Positions 17,123 to 25,441 of a DNA stretch of 64,000 nucleotides are shown in pieces. The position numbers and the translations under genes were made by a program. Numbering within the stretch: position 1 is the first letter of the stretch; each line of letters opens with the position of its first letter. The notes beneath the pieces were generated by a model. The model was not told the origin of the DNA, did no database searches, and saw only the letters and a program-made list of their open reading frames with translations. The DNA is taken from positions 3,720,001-3,784,000 of the forward strand of contig NZ_CP041151.1 in NCBI RefSeq assembly GCF_006494715.1, in the 5' to 3' direction. The DNA is from Shewanella sp. SNU WT4. Its GTDB lineage: Bacteria > Pseudomonadota > Gammaproteobacteria > Enterobacterales > Shewanellaceae.

Positions 17123-18127
17123 TTACGAACCTAAAGTAGCAACCATCACAGCTTTGATGGTGTGCATGCGGTTTTCGGCTTCATCAAACACGATTGAGTG
17201 ATGTGATTCAAACACGTCATCAGTCACTTCCAAGCCTTTCATGCCATAAGTTGCAGCAATTTCTTTGCCCATGGTGGTGTGCTCATCATGGAAAGCAGGT
17301 AAGCAATGCAGGAACTTAACTTCTGGGTTACCGGTTTGCTTAATCACTTTCATGTTGACTTGATAAGGAGTCATCACACGGATGCGCTCTGCCCACGCTT
17401 CTTTTGGCTCGCCCATAGACACCCATACGTCGGTGTAAATGAAGTCAACACCAGCAACGCCTTCGCTCACATCTTCGGTCAGAATGATTTTAGCGCCAGT
17501 GGTCGCGGCCACTTCCATGCACTGCTTGACTAACGCTGGCTCTGGCCAGTAAGCCTTAGGAGCCACTAAGCGAATTTCCATACCCATTTTCGCTGCGCCC
17601 ACCATCAAGGAGTTACCCATGTTGAATCTGGCATCACCCATATAGGCAAACTTGATTTTATTGAGTGGCGTGCCTGGTAAGTGCTCCATCATAGTCATAA
17701 AGTCGGCCAAGATTTGGGTTGGGTGGAACTCATCGGTTAAACCATTCCATACGGGTACGCCGGCATATTTACCCAGCTCTTCCACGATTTCTTGTCCAAA
17801 ACCACGGTACTCAATACCGTCATACATACGGCCTAATACGCGGGCAGTATCTTTCATGGATTCTTTATGGCCAATTTGCGAACCGCTTGGCCCTAAGTAA
17901 GTCACTAAAGCGCCTTGGTCAAAGGCCGCTACTTCAAAGGCGCAGCGAGTACGAGTTGAGGTTTTTTCAAAAATCAGCGCAATATTCTTGCCAAGTAATT
18001 TCTTTTGCTCAACGCCGGCATATTTAGCTTTCTTTAAATCAATCGACAGATTCAATAAGAACATGATTTCGGCTGGGGTATAGTCTAATAACTTTAAGAA
18101 ATTACGATTTTTTAAATTAAAAGCCAT
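17123..18127 (-). CDS. arcB: ornithine carbamoyltransferase, catabolic (ArcB type)
   Basis: A 334-residue enzyme that in the arginine deiminase pathway converts citrulline and phosphate to ornithine and carbamoyl phosphate. The carbamoyl-phosphate motif STRTRC (about residues 56-61), HPTQ (about 135) and the ornithine-loop motif HCLPAFHD (about 272-279) are present, with [23 protein letters not shown] at the C-terminus (in part [15 protein letters not shown]). It begins [14 protein letters not shown], like enteric/pseudomonad catabolic OTCs. Third gene of arcA-arcC-arcB, 84 bases after arcC. A biosynthetic ArgF role cannot be excluded by sequence but the operon argues for catabolism. Confidence 0.92.
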   Translation of the reverse strand: MAFNLKNRNFLKLLDYTPAEIMFLLNLSIDLKKAKYAGVEQKKLLGKNIALIFEKTSTRTRCAFEVAAFDQGALVTYLGPSGSQIGHKESMKDTARVLGRMYDGIEYRGFGQEIVEELGKYAGVPVWNGLTDEFHPTQILADFMTMMEHLPGTPLNKIKFAYMGDARFNMGNSLMVGAAKMGMEIRLVAPKAYWPEPALVKQCMEVAATTGAKIILTEDVSEGVAGVDFIYTDVWVSMGEPKEAWAERIRVMTPYQVNMKVIKQTGNPEVKFLHCLPAFHDEHTTMGKEIAATYGMKGLEVTDDVFESHHSIVFDEAENRMHTIKAVMVATLGS

Positions 18128-18211
18128 GATAAATATCCTTAAATAAAATAATAAATATGAACTAATGAAATATCACTCAATGAATCGCTAGGTAGTCATC
18201 TACTACTCGCT

Positions 18212-19144
18212 TTAGGTTAAGCTTTTAGCAATAGGTTTAGCCGTGATCAGCGTCCCCTTAACCCCTTTTAAAATAGCGGCAGCATCTTTTAAGCAACCGA
18301 TACCTACCATGCCCTTAGTGGCATTAACAAATTCACAGGCGGCGCTAATTTTTGGCCCCATGGAGCCGGCATCAAACTCCATAGTTTCTAATAATGCTGG
18401 CTGAGCATTGCGCAGCGCTTCTTGCTGATCTGTGCCCCAATTTAAATACACGGCATCGGCATCAGTTAAAATTAATAAGGCGTCAGCCTTAATTTGCTTC
18501 GCTAAATAAGCGGCTGATAAATCTTTATCGATAACAGCTTCAATACCAACCATCTTATTATTCTTACGTATGACTGGAATACCGCCGCCGCCTGCGCAAA
18601 TCACTAAGCTTCCGGTCGCAATTAATTGCTTAATCGATTCTGATTCCACAATATTAAGTGGCTTAGGTGATGGCACGACTCGGCGAATATATTTACCGTC
18701 TTGCTTAAATTCCCAGCCCTTATCTAACGATAATTGATTGGCTTCGGCTTGGTCATACACAGGGCCGATATACTTAGTTGGCAATAAGAAGGCGGGATCT
18801 TTGCTATCCACTTCTACCTGAGTCAGTAAAGTGACGACATTGGTCTGTGGCAGTTCGTTTTTCAGTTCCTGCATTAACATGCAGCCAATCATGCCTTGGG
18901 TTTCGGCCACTAAAATATCTAATGGATAAGGCTTAACTGCCTTGTACGCCGCATTTTGTAAGGCCAGTAAACCGACCTGTGGGCCATTGCCGTGAACTAA
19001 TACTACGTTCCAGTCTTGAGTCAAAGTAGTGATAGCCTTAGCCGCTACACCTACGTTTACCCGCTGTACATCAGCTTCTAAAGGCTCGCCTCGGCATAAC
19101 AAGGCATTACCGCCTAAAGCAACTACCAGTGTTGGTTTAGTCAT
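18212..19144 (-). CDS. arcC: carbamate kinase
   Basis: A 310-residue cytoplasmic kinase that transfers phosphate from carbamoyl phosphate to ADP, giving the ATP of the arginine deiminase pathway. Family motifs: VVALGGNALL (residues 6-15), VLVHGNGPQVG, ICAGGGGIPV, VIDKDLSAAYLA and LILTDADAVYLNWG. Length is normal for the family. It lies 38 bases after arcA and clearly in its transcription unit. Confidence 0.94.
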   Translation of the reverse strand: MTKPTLVVALGGNALLCRGEPLEADVQRVNVGVAAKAITTLTQDWNVVLVHGNGPQVGLLALQNAAYKAVKPYPLDILVAETQGMIGCMLMQELKNELPQTNVVTLLTQVEVDSKDPAFLLPTKYIGPVYDQAEANQLSLDKGWEFKQDGKYIRRVVPSPKPLNIVESESIKQLIATGSLVICAGGGGIPVIRKNNKMVGIEAVIDKDLSAAYLAKQIKADALLILTDADAVYLNWGTDQQEALRNAQPALLETMEFDAGSMGPKISAACEFVNATKGMVGIGCLKDAAAILKGVKGTLITAKPIAKSLT

Positions 19145-19182
19145 TTTTCAATTCCTCTAACAATACAATTTATGATTAAAAA

Positions 19183-20403
19183 TTAAATGCCGTCGCGCTC
19201 AATTGGGCAGCTCATACAGCGAGCCCCGCCGCGTCCACGTCCTAATTGATCACCTTCAAAACTTAAAACTTCGATGCCAGCTTCCAGATATTTATCATTG
19301 GTTAAGGTGTTGCACTCGTAACCAATCACTACCCCTGGGCGAATCGTCAGTACGTTGTTAGCATCATTCCACTGCTCGCGTTCTTGACCGTAAATGTCGC
19401 CGCCTGTGGTAATCACTTTCAGATCGCTTAATTGCAGCGCGCTCATAATGGCTTGGCGATAACCTAACTCTTGCTTAATGCCTAAGCGGTTATTCACGCC
19501 TGGCGTTAACGTCCAGCAGCGGGTTGAATCATTAATCACTGCGGGGTAAGCAGAGAACACATTGATATCTAGCTGAGTCAGCACAGTATCTAAGTGCATG
19601 CAGGCTCTATCTTTGGGTAGCTCAATCACGACCACTTTCTTGGCTTGGCCGGTGTTAAATAACGACTGGGCTAAGGCTTCAATGCCTTCTGGCGAAGTGC
19701 GCTCTGACAAACCAATTAATACCGCGCCGCGACCGATAATTAAGACATCGCCGCCTTCAATGGTGGTGTTGTCGTAATTAACGCTTTCATTGCCCAAGTA
19801 GTAATTGAAATCTTGCTTAACAAATAATGGGTGCCAGCGATAAATGGCTTTTAAATTATTTGATTCACGGCGACGAACCGCTTTCGCCATGGGGTTAATA
19901 GAGACACCGTTATATATCCAGCATGAGGTATCACGGGTAAATAAATGATTGGGCAGCGGCTTTAATACAAAGTGTTCCCAATCATAGGAATCAAATAACG
20001 GCTTAAAGAATGGCTCTGGAATTTCGCTATAAGCTAAACCACCGGTTAAATAGCGCGCTATCTGCTCATGGGGTAATTCACCTAACCAGGTTTTGACACT
20101 GTGCGCTAAACTTTTGCCTAAGCGATAATCACTGAGCTGCGTATCCAATAACCACGCTTTGGCTTCTGGAATATCTAAAGTTTCACCCAATAATTTATTG
20201 AGGTATAAAACGTTAACGCCTTGCTCTTCTAAGATTGTCGCAAATTGATTATGTTCTTCAGCCGCTTTATTGACTGACAAGACATCATCAAATAATAACT
20301 CGTGGCAATTTGAGGGCGTTAAGCGCTCAAATGCCAAACTATCGTAGTGAAGTAATACACTTCGTAGTTGACCAACTTCGGAACCCACATAATGTTTAAC
20401 CAT
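19183..20403 (-). CDS. arcA: arginine deiminase
   Basis: A 406-residue guanidino-modifying enzyme (arginine to citrulline and ammonia). Seen: the substrate motif [10 protein letters not shown] (about residue 157), [22 protein letters not shown] (in part [11 protein letters not shown]), [12 protein letters not shown] with the catalytic His, and the C-terminal nucleophile in [14 protein letters not shown]. First gene of the arc operon; the AraC-type site 2 lies about 120 bases upstream. Start [19 protein letters not shown] agrees with family N-termini. Confidence 0.94.
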   Translation of the reverse strand: MVKHYVGSEVGQLRSVLLHYDSLAFERLTPSNCHELLFDDVLSVNKAAEEHNQFATILEEQGVNVLYLNKLLGETLDIPEAKAWLLDTQLSDYRLGKSLAHSVKTWLGELPHEQIARYLTGGLAYSEIPEPFFKPLFDSYDWEHFVLKPLPNHLFTRDTSCWIYNGVSINPMAKAVRRRESNNLKAIYRWHPLFVKQDFNYYLGNESVNYDNTTIEGGDVLIIGRGAVLIGLSERTSPEGIEALAQSLFNTGQAKKVVVIELPKDRACMHLDTVLTQLDINVFSAYPAVINDSTRCWTLTPGVNNRLGIKQELGYRQAIMSALQLSDLKVITTGGDIYGQEREQWNDANNVLTIRPGVVIGYECNTLTNDKYLEAGIEVLSFEGDQLGRGRGGARCMSCPIERDGI

Positions 20404-20522
20404 GATCTATTCTCTTTTTATCGACTAAATTGAGTAATTACAAGATTAAATAGGTAGCATGAATATTTGCCCTTACCGACTCAACTCATAACCTTTTATT
20501 CATTTTGCCTGTTCTGGCGGGG

Positions 20523-20562
20523 GTTAATATCGAAATTACGCTGGCAATTAACGAATTTCTGC
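20523..20562 (-). promoter_or_regulatory. AraC-type operator (site 2) of the arc operon
   Basis: On the minus strand: distal half GGCAGAAATTCGTTAATT, proximal half GTAATTTCGATATTAACC, with CG cores exactly 21 bp apart (20552-20553 and 20531-20532). It shares both half-sites, register and gene-facing orientation with the sites before the amidinotransferase and the RidA gene. Confidence 0.65.
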
Positions 20563-20589
20563 CGAGTGTAATGGTTAAATTGGAGCCAT

Positions 20590-20615
20590 AAAAAAGGCCC
20601 CTAAAATAAGGGGCC
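20590..20615 (-). terminator. intrinsic terminator of the amidinotransferase gene
   Basis: Arms GGCCCC (20596-20601) and GGGGCC (20610-20615), 8-base loop, with a run of six T on the minus strand. It separates the amidinotransferase from the arc operon, so the two are independent units. Confidence 0.82.
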
Positions 20616-20660
20616 AGATGACATGAACACTATTAACGCTTAGGCATTAACCACTATGGA

Positions 20661-21893
20661 TTAATAGGTCCAGTGATCGATATTGTGAGCGCCTTTGAAC
20701 TGGCTACCGAAGTAATCTTCACGAGTACCTTCACGATGTACGTCAGCAGTCGCACAATGTAAGCCGCCGCCGAAGGCATAAGCATCACGCAAGTTAACAG
20801 GTAACACTTCAAAGCCAAGCTTATCAAACTGTTCCATTTGCGCAGTTTCAGTGGCTTCAACACACACTGTCTTATGGTCAAGAATCAAGGTATTCATTGA
20901 TAACCAAGTACTTGAGTAGCATAGTGGTGGCGGGGTATCCCACGCTGGAGCCACAGCTTCCACAATCTGCCAATCATTCTTTTCAAAGATTTCACGCTGG
21001 CCATCAAACAGTGGACGGTGTGGGTTCAACAGCATCAAACCTGGACGCAGTGGGCAGAAAGTCGCGTCGATATGGATTGGGTGGTTATCCTTAAAGCTTA
21101 AGGTATGAACGCGGTATCCTTGTGGCTCATACTTACGCTTAATCCAACGAATACCGGCTAAGTTAGTGGTTAAGCCGTGCTGAACGAAGATGTCTTTACC
21201 TAAACGCATAACGTCAGCGGCATCAAACAGAATATCAGTTTCTTTAGTTGAATATTCCTTACGGCATGAACGCGCCATAGTTTCTTCGTCTGACAGGAAT
21301 TCGTAAGCTGCAACATAATCCATACGGAAGCTGTCATCAGATAGACGTGGACGTGGCGCTTGCTCAATTAAACACTCAGAGTCAGATTCAAAATATTCAC
21401 GCAGTAAGTCAACATAGGCCAGATATTCAAAATAACGGCTACGGAAGCTCATTGGCGCCATTAAAATGCTCTTGCCCATAGTTAATAAGCAATCACGTGG
21501 TGGCATAACGCCAAAGCCTGAGCTGATGCTGAAATCTGGAGTAGTAATACGAGCATTCCAATCTACAGCGCCTGGACGGTCAACAATAATGCCGCGGCCT
21601 TCAAGCATTTTGGCAAAACCATTTAAACACTCATTGGCTTGGTCAATACTTTCTTGAGTACGACGACCGGCTTTACCACCACGCATTGGTGAATCAGCAG
21701 GGATTTTTTCATTACTAGCAGGGCAAGCTTCTGGAATATGCTGGTTATCCGCAATACCAACAATCACGTGCTTTAATGGATCAAAATCATTGTATGATTC
21801 AACTTTCAGCCCTTTACGGACCAATGGAACACCAGATTCTTTACGCTCTAGTGGGGCTGAAGCATTTGGGTATAGATCATTAGAAACGCTCAT
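20661..21893 (-). CDS. arginine:glycine-type amidinotransferase
   Basis: A 410-residue protein closely following eukaryotic arginine:glycine amidinotransferase and bacterial relatives (AmtA, CyrA, StrB types). Seen: DFDPLKHVIVG, DWNARITTPDF, APMSFRSRYFEYLAY, FDAADVMRLGKDIF (residues 223-236), HIDATF with His274, and GGGLHCATADVHREGT with the expected nucleophile Cys380. The enzyme transfers the amidino group of arginine to an amine, giving ornithine plus a guanidino compound (guanidinoacetate for glycine, homoarginine for lysine). The acceptor is not readable. Start 21893 is chosen for its GGAGAG site; ATG 21920 has none. Single-gene unit with its own operator and terminator. Confidence 0.85.
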   Translation of the reverse strand: MSVSNDLYPNASAPLERKESGVPLVRKGLKVESYNDFDPLKHVIVGIADNQHIPEACPASNEKIPADSPMRGGKAGRRTQESIDQANECLNGFAKMLEGRGIIVDRPGAVDWNARITTPDFSISSGFGVMPPRDCLLTMGKSILMAPMSFRSRYFEYLAYVDLLREYFESDSECLIEQAPRPRLSDDSFRMDYVAAYEFLSDEETMARSCRKEYSTKETDILFDAADVMRLGKDIFVQHGLTTNLAGIRWIKRKYEPQGYRVHTLSFKDNHPIHIDATFCPLRPGLMLLNPHRPLFDGQREIFEKNDWQIVEAVAPAWDTPPPLCYSSTWLSMNTLILDHKTVCVEATETAQMEQFDKLGFEVLPVNLRDAYAFGGGLHCATADVHREGTREDYFGSQFKGAHNIDHWTY

Positions 21894-22556
21894 TGCAAAC
21901 TCTCCAAAAGAAGGAAACATAGTAATAAAATAATTGATTGATATATATCATTGAATTATTCGCCATTCCTGTTTAGCAAGAAGTAATCATTTGCATATCA
22001 GCATCAAACAATGGCAACCAATAATTCGATAGCGCTATATCTCAATAAAGTAGATTGAAAGGGTAGATAATATTTTCCGTTTCAATGGCGACTATCATCA
22101 TCCTAAAAAATCATGGTTAATATCGGAAAAGCGCTAACTATTACCGAAATCCTGCTAGCCATGAATTAGCGTTAATCACGATCACTTTTTTGAGCTAACC
22201 CGCGGGCTTGGTTGAGGCATTAATGACGATAAGATTAACCCAACAAACGTATAATTCGAGCGAGCAATCCAAGCTAACATCATGAATTACAAGGTAATAT
22301 GATTTGCCAAATATATTTATTCCAGCAACCTAGTCGTATTTTATGGCCATGAATGTCAGCAAAAAATAATTAATTAATTTAGTTGAAATTGACTTATTCA
22401 ACGCCGGTTTGTAGGGAGCGCTAATAATTAAGTAGATATTGATGTATCTCGCAAAAAATACACAATAAAGGTGCGATAACTCACACCCTGAAAGCGTAGA
22501 GCATTGCATTAGTGAAATAAGGATTTACACTCGCAAGAGTATCAAGGAGGGATATC
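21894..22556. other. divergent regulatory region between amidinotransferase and AraC regulator
   Basis: About 660 bases of AT-rich DNA with no coding region that I can support. The only strong element is the AraC-type site 3 at 22116-22155, oriented toward the amidinotransferase. The regulator start has a good AAGGAGGG ribosome site at its end. Confidence 0.6.
22116..22155 (-). promoter_or_regulatory. AraC-type operator (site 3) of the amidinotransferase gene
   Basis: On the minus strand: distal half AGCAGGATTTCGGTAATA, proximal half CTTTTCCGATATTAACC, CG cores at 22145-22146 and 22124-22125, exactly 21 bp apart. The spacer shares TTAGC with site 4 at the same register. The gene start is about 220 bases downstream. 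Confidence 0.65.
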
Positions 22557-23489
22557 ATGACTACTAAAATCGTCGCTAACACACCTAAGTTTGTGGTATT
22601 TGATTTACAGAAGTTATCTGAAACGCAGCATCTTATTTTTGGAGCCGACTACGTTCTCATCAGGCCCATGACTAAGGGCTGTACGCTCCATTTAACCAAT
22701 ACCAAGTTGCGACTCAGCCAAGGCCAAGTTGTCCTTTTAGCGCCGTTTAATCCGTTTAGATTGTCTCTTGATAAGCGCACCTCGCGCGATGCCCAGGTCG
22801 ATTGCGATGTATTGCATTTTAGACTCAATGGCATAGGCCTCACCTTTGTGGATAGCCCGCAATTTCGCGAAATCAAAACCATGCTCGATGATGCCAAGCT
22901 TGGTCTCTTGTATGAAGGCGATGCTATTGCTGAGATAGGTAACATCTTTGATTCAATCGAAAATTCCTTTGATTTCTGCCAGATACTTAACGTTTTAACC
23001 ATACTTGAACGCCTATCTAAGCAAGCGCCTAAGCAATTGCTAGAGGCTGCGACTGATATTTGTCACGTTAAAAAGACCGAAGATAAACTCAATACCAGCT
23101 TGGAATATATACAGCAGCATTTAAATGAGCCTTTGACTGTGGCTATGGTCGCAGGGCAAATTTACATGGCCGAAAGCACTTTTTCGCGCTTCTTTAATGC
23201 CAATATGGGCATTACTTTTTGGCAATATGTGATTGAACAAAGGGTGCGCCAAGCCGCGCGCTTACTGATCAATACGGATAACAGCATTTCCTATATCAGC
23301 GCCGAAGTGGGCTTTACTTCAATTTCATCATTTAATACTAAATTCAAAGAGTTGCTTAACATTACCCCCAAGCAATATCGCAAAAACCACTTAAATATGC
23401 GCAGTGACAGCGTTAGCCCTGAAACCGTGAATCTCAAAGCCAATATGCTCAACAATCAAGGCATGCAGGCGCGAGCTGAATCTCACTAA
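22557..23489 (+). CDS. AraC-family transcriptional regulator
   Basis: A 310-residue regulator. The N-terminal half (about 1-165) looks like a cupin-type sensor (LRLSQGQVVLLAPFNPFRLSL). The C-terminal AraC/XylS double helix-turn-helix spans about 178-280, with LTVAMVAGQIYMAESTFSRFF and the conserved second HTH ISYISAEVGFTSISSFNTKF (in part) and TPKQYRK. It lies between the amidinotransferase and the triple-RidA gene and within reach of four matching 21-bp direct repeats, the usual geometry for AraC activators. I infer it activates those four promoters, with arginine or a guanidino compound as possible effector. Confidence 0.88.
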   Translation: MTTKIVANTPKFVVFDLQKLSETQHLIFGADYVLIRPMTKGCTLHLTNTKLRLSQGQVVLLAPFNPFRLSLDKRTSRDAQVDCDVLHFRLNGIGLTFVDSPQFREIKTMLDDAKLGLLYEGDAIAEIGNIFDSIENSFDFCQILNVLTILERLSKQAPKQLLEAATDICHVKKTEDKLNTSLEYIQQHLNEPLTVAMVAGQIYMAESTFSRFFNANMGITFWQYVIEQRVRQAARLLINTDNSISYISAEVGFTSISSFNTKFKELLNITPKQYRKNHLNMRSDSVSPETVNLKANMLNNQGMQARAESH

Positions 23490-23517
23490 GCCCCCGCCCT
23501 TACCATTAGTTAGATGT

Positions 23518-23545
23518 AGACTCAGGCCTAGCCTGAGTCTTGCTA
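23518..23545 (+). terminator. probable terminator after the AraC-family gene
   Basis: Stem AGACTCAGGC (23518-23527) and GCCTGAGTCT (23531-23540), loop CTA, followed by a short TTGCT. The T-run is weak, so this is a moderate call. Confidence 0.55.
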
Positions 23546-23715
23546 TCGTTTGCATTAAATTGATTAATTGAGCAAATTAGTTAATTGAGCGCATTTTTAG
23601 CCCAGCGATTTTTTAACGAGTAACAGGCTCAATACACTGGCCATAAATTTCAAATAAACATCTACTAAACTCGCCGCATACTAATAGCGCACCTTAAAAG
23701 CTTATTATCATCGCC

Positions 23716-23757
23716 AGCAGAATTTCGGCAAAACTTAGCATGATTTCGATATTCATC
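23716..23757 (+). promoter_or_regulatory. AraC-type operator (site 4) and promoter of the triple-RidA gene
   Basis: Distal half AGCAGAATTTCGGCAAAA and proximal half ATGATTTCGATATTCAT, CG cores at 23726-23727 and 23747-23748, exactly 21 bp apart. A consensus TATAAT lies at 23776-23781, about 28 bases past the proximal half-site, as expected for an activator-dependent promoter lacking a -35. Confidence 0.65.
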
Positions 23758-23832
23758 ATGCCATTTTCCAGTAATTATAATCAACATTGAAAAGGCGAAC
23801 CGTTCCAATTCAATGCTATCCATAGACATGAC

Positions 23833-23861
23833 AAATAATGGCCAAGCTCGGCCATTATTTT
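23833..23861 (+). terminator. terminator-like hairpin in the RidA leader
   Basis: Arms AAATAATGGCC (23833-23843) and GGCCATTATTT (23850-23860) with loop AAGCTC, followed by TTATGTTT. It is placed between the promoter elements and the gene, so it could be an attenuator, or the end of a short leader transcript. Confidence 0.5.
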
Positions 23862-24061
23862 ATGTTTAGGTGGCCATGGCTATTTATGCCTAATGGCTTT
23901 TATTACTCATGGTTATTAACGTTTTTTAAATGATACCAATAACAGCCAGGGCAACTAATTAATATCAAATACTCGTTACTCTCGAAATGCATTAATCATT
24001 CTTGATGATAACTTATTAACGATTAATGGCTATTTCATACTGACCAATAGGAAATAATACT

Positions 24062-25297
24062 ATGAGCGGCAATATCATTAAGTTTTCAAGAAATACCGAG
24101 CGTGCGCCACAAAGCCCGTTTTCAACCCAAACGGTCGCCTTCTCGCATTATAATAATATTTCAGCGCAATTACCCATTGACCCAGTCACAGGTAAAGTGG
24201 TGATGGGCGGAATTACCGCGCAGGCTAAACAGTGTCTCAATAATATTAAAGCCATAGTTGAGAGCATTAATCATGTGATGGACGATGTGGTTAAACTCAA
24301 TATTTTTGTTAAGCATATCGAAGATGTTGAAGCAATTAATCAGGTTTATAGTTCATATTTCGAGGGGCCACTGCCAACCCGTACTACAGTTGCGGTTGCG
24401 GCATTGCCACTGCAAGAGGCCTTAGTACAAATTGATGCGCTGATTTCTAACGGCGAAGGCACGACCCCACAAGCGCCATGCCCACTGATTAAAATCTCCA
24501 GAAACACAGATAAGGCGCCGCTCGGCTTATATTCACAAACTGTGGCTTTCTCTCATTACAACAACCTTGCCTCACAGCTACCACTTAACTCTCTGACCGG
24601 CACCTTAGTGAGCGGCGGCGTAAAAGAGCAAACTCATCAGTGCTTAATCAATATCAAAGCCGTGCTGAGCAGCATAGATCACTCGATGGAAGACATAGTG
24701 AAGACCACTATTTTCGTGCGCAACATTGCCGATATTGACGTGGTTAATCAGGTTTGTAATGCCTTCTTCCCAGCTTATGTTCCAGCGCGCACCATCATTA
24801 ATGTCGCCGCCTTACCTATGGATGCACTGGTGCAAATTGATACTGTGGTATCTCATGGTGATGGCACCCCGCCGCAGTTACCAGAAGATACTCGCTTCTT
24901 AGTGATTGAAGCCAATAACACGCCTAAAGTGCCAGCTCAGCCTTACTCCCACACTGTGGCTTTCTCGCATTACAACCATATTTCTGGCCAGTTACCGCTG
25001 GATGTTAAAACCGGACAATTAGTCAGTGGTGGCGTCAATGAGCAAGCAAGACAGTGCCTTAACAACATTAAGACCATTATTGAAAGTGTTGATCACGTCA
25101 TGGACGATATAGTCAAAGTGAACATTCAAGTGAGAAATATCGCCGATATGGAAGCCATTAACGATGTATATACCACCTTCTTTAGTGGTGATTTACCCGC
25201 GCGCACTTGCTACGCCGTAGGTGCTATTCCTATGGGCGCCTTAGTGCAAATAGATGCGGTAGTATCTAACTGCGAAGGCACGCCGCCACAAGCGTAA
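24062..25297 (+). CDS. triple-domain RidA/YjgF-family protein
   Basis: A 411-residue protein made of three tandem RidA (YjgF/YER057c/UK114) domains at about residues 1-135, 140-272 and 277-411. Each carries a QTVAFSHYNN-type start, a Q-CL-NIK segment and P-x-R-T-x-x-x-V-A-x-x-P. The arginine matching the carboxylate-binding Arg105 of E. coli RidA is present in all three; the position of Glu120 appears as Gln in all three (LVQID). RidA enzymes hydrolyse reactive enamines/imines; a Glu-to-Gln change may alter this. Single RidA domains normally trimerise, so one chain may form a pseudo-trimer. It has AraC-type site 4 upstream and its own terminator. Confidence 0.88.
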   Translation: MSGNIIKFSRNTERAPQSPFSTQTVAFSHYNNISAQLPIDPVTGKVVMGGITAQAKQCLNNIKAIVESINHVMDDVVKLNIFVKHIEDVEAINQVYSSYFEGPLPTRTTVAVAALPLQEALVQIDALISNGEGTTPQAPCPLIKISRNTDKAPLGLYSQTVAFSHYNNLASQLPLNSLTGTLVSGGVKEQTHQCLINIKAVLSSIDHSMEDIVKTTIFVRNIADIDVVNQVCNAFFPAYVPARTIINVAALPMDALVQIDTVVSHGDGTPPQLPEDTRFLVIEANNTPKVPAQPYSHTVAFSHYNHISGQLPLDVKTGQLVSGGVNEQARQCLNNIKTIIESVDHVMDDIVKVNIQVRNIADMEAINDVYTTFFSGDLPARTCYAVGAIPMGALVQIDAVVSNCEGTPPQA

Positions 25298-25379
25298 ATC
25301 GCATTTGGTTAAGTTACGCGCCATCAACTCCTGCACTGGTGACGCGACTTAACCATTTGCGACCTTTATCGTCCACCGT

Positions 25380-25430
25380 CTGTGTCATTCCACTTTCATG
25401 AACAACAAAGGAATGACACAGATTTTTTTT
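25380..25430 (+). terminator. intrinsic terminator after the triple-RidA gene
   Basis: Arms CTGTGTCATTCC (25380-25391) and GGAATGACACAG (25410-25421), 18-base loop, then A and eight T. Confidence 0.85.
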
Positions 25431-25441
25431 GCCCCGCCGCC

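Larger units (their letters stand above)
23546..24061. other. leader region of the triple-RidA gene
   Basis: Over 500 bases without a supported gene. It holds AraC-type site 4 (23716-23757), a TATAAT at 23776-23781, and a terminator-like hairpin at 23833-23861 before the RidA start at 24062, which would leave a leader of roughly 270 bases. Confidence 0.55.

Noticed and set aside
17719..18027. Plus-strand ORFs inside arcB
   Set aside because: Shadow frames of a clearly conserved enzyme gene.
22440..22510. Possible fifth AraC-type site before the AraC gene itself
   Set aside because: CG pairs in TATCTCGC and GTGCGATA are 24 bp apart and the half-sites match poorly.
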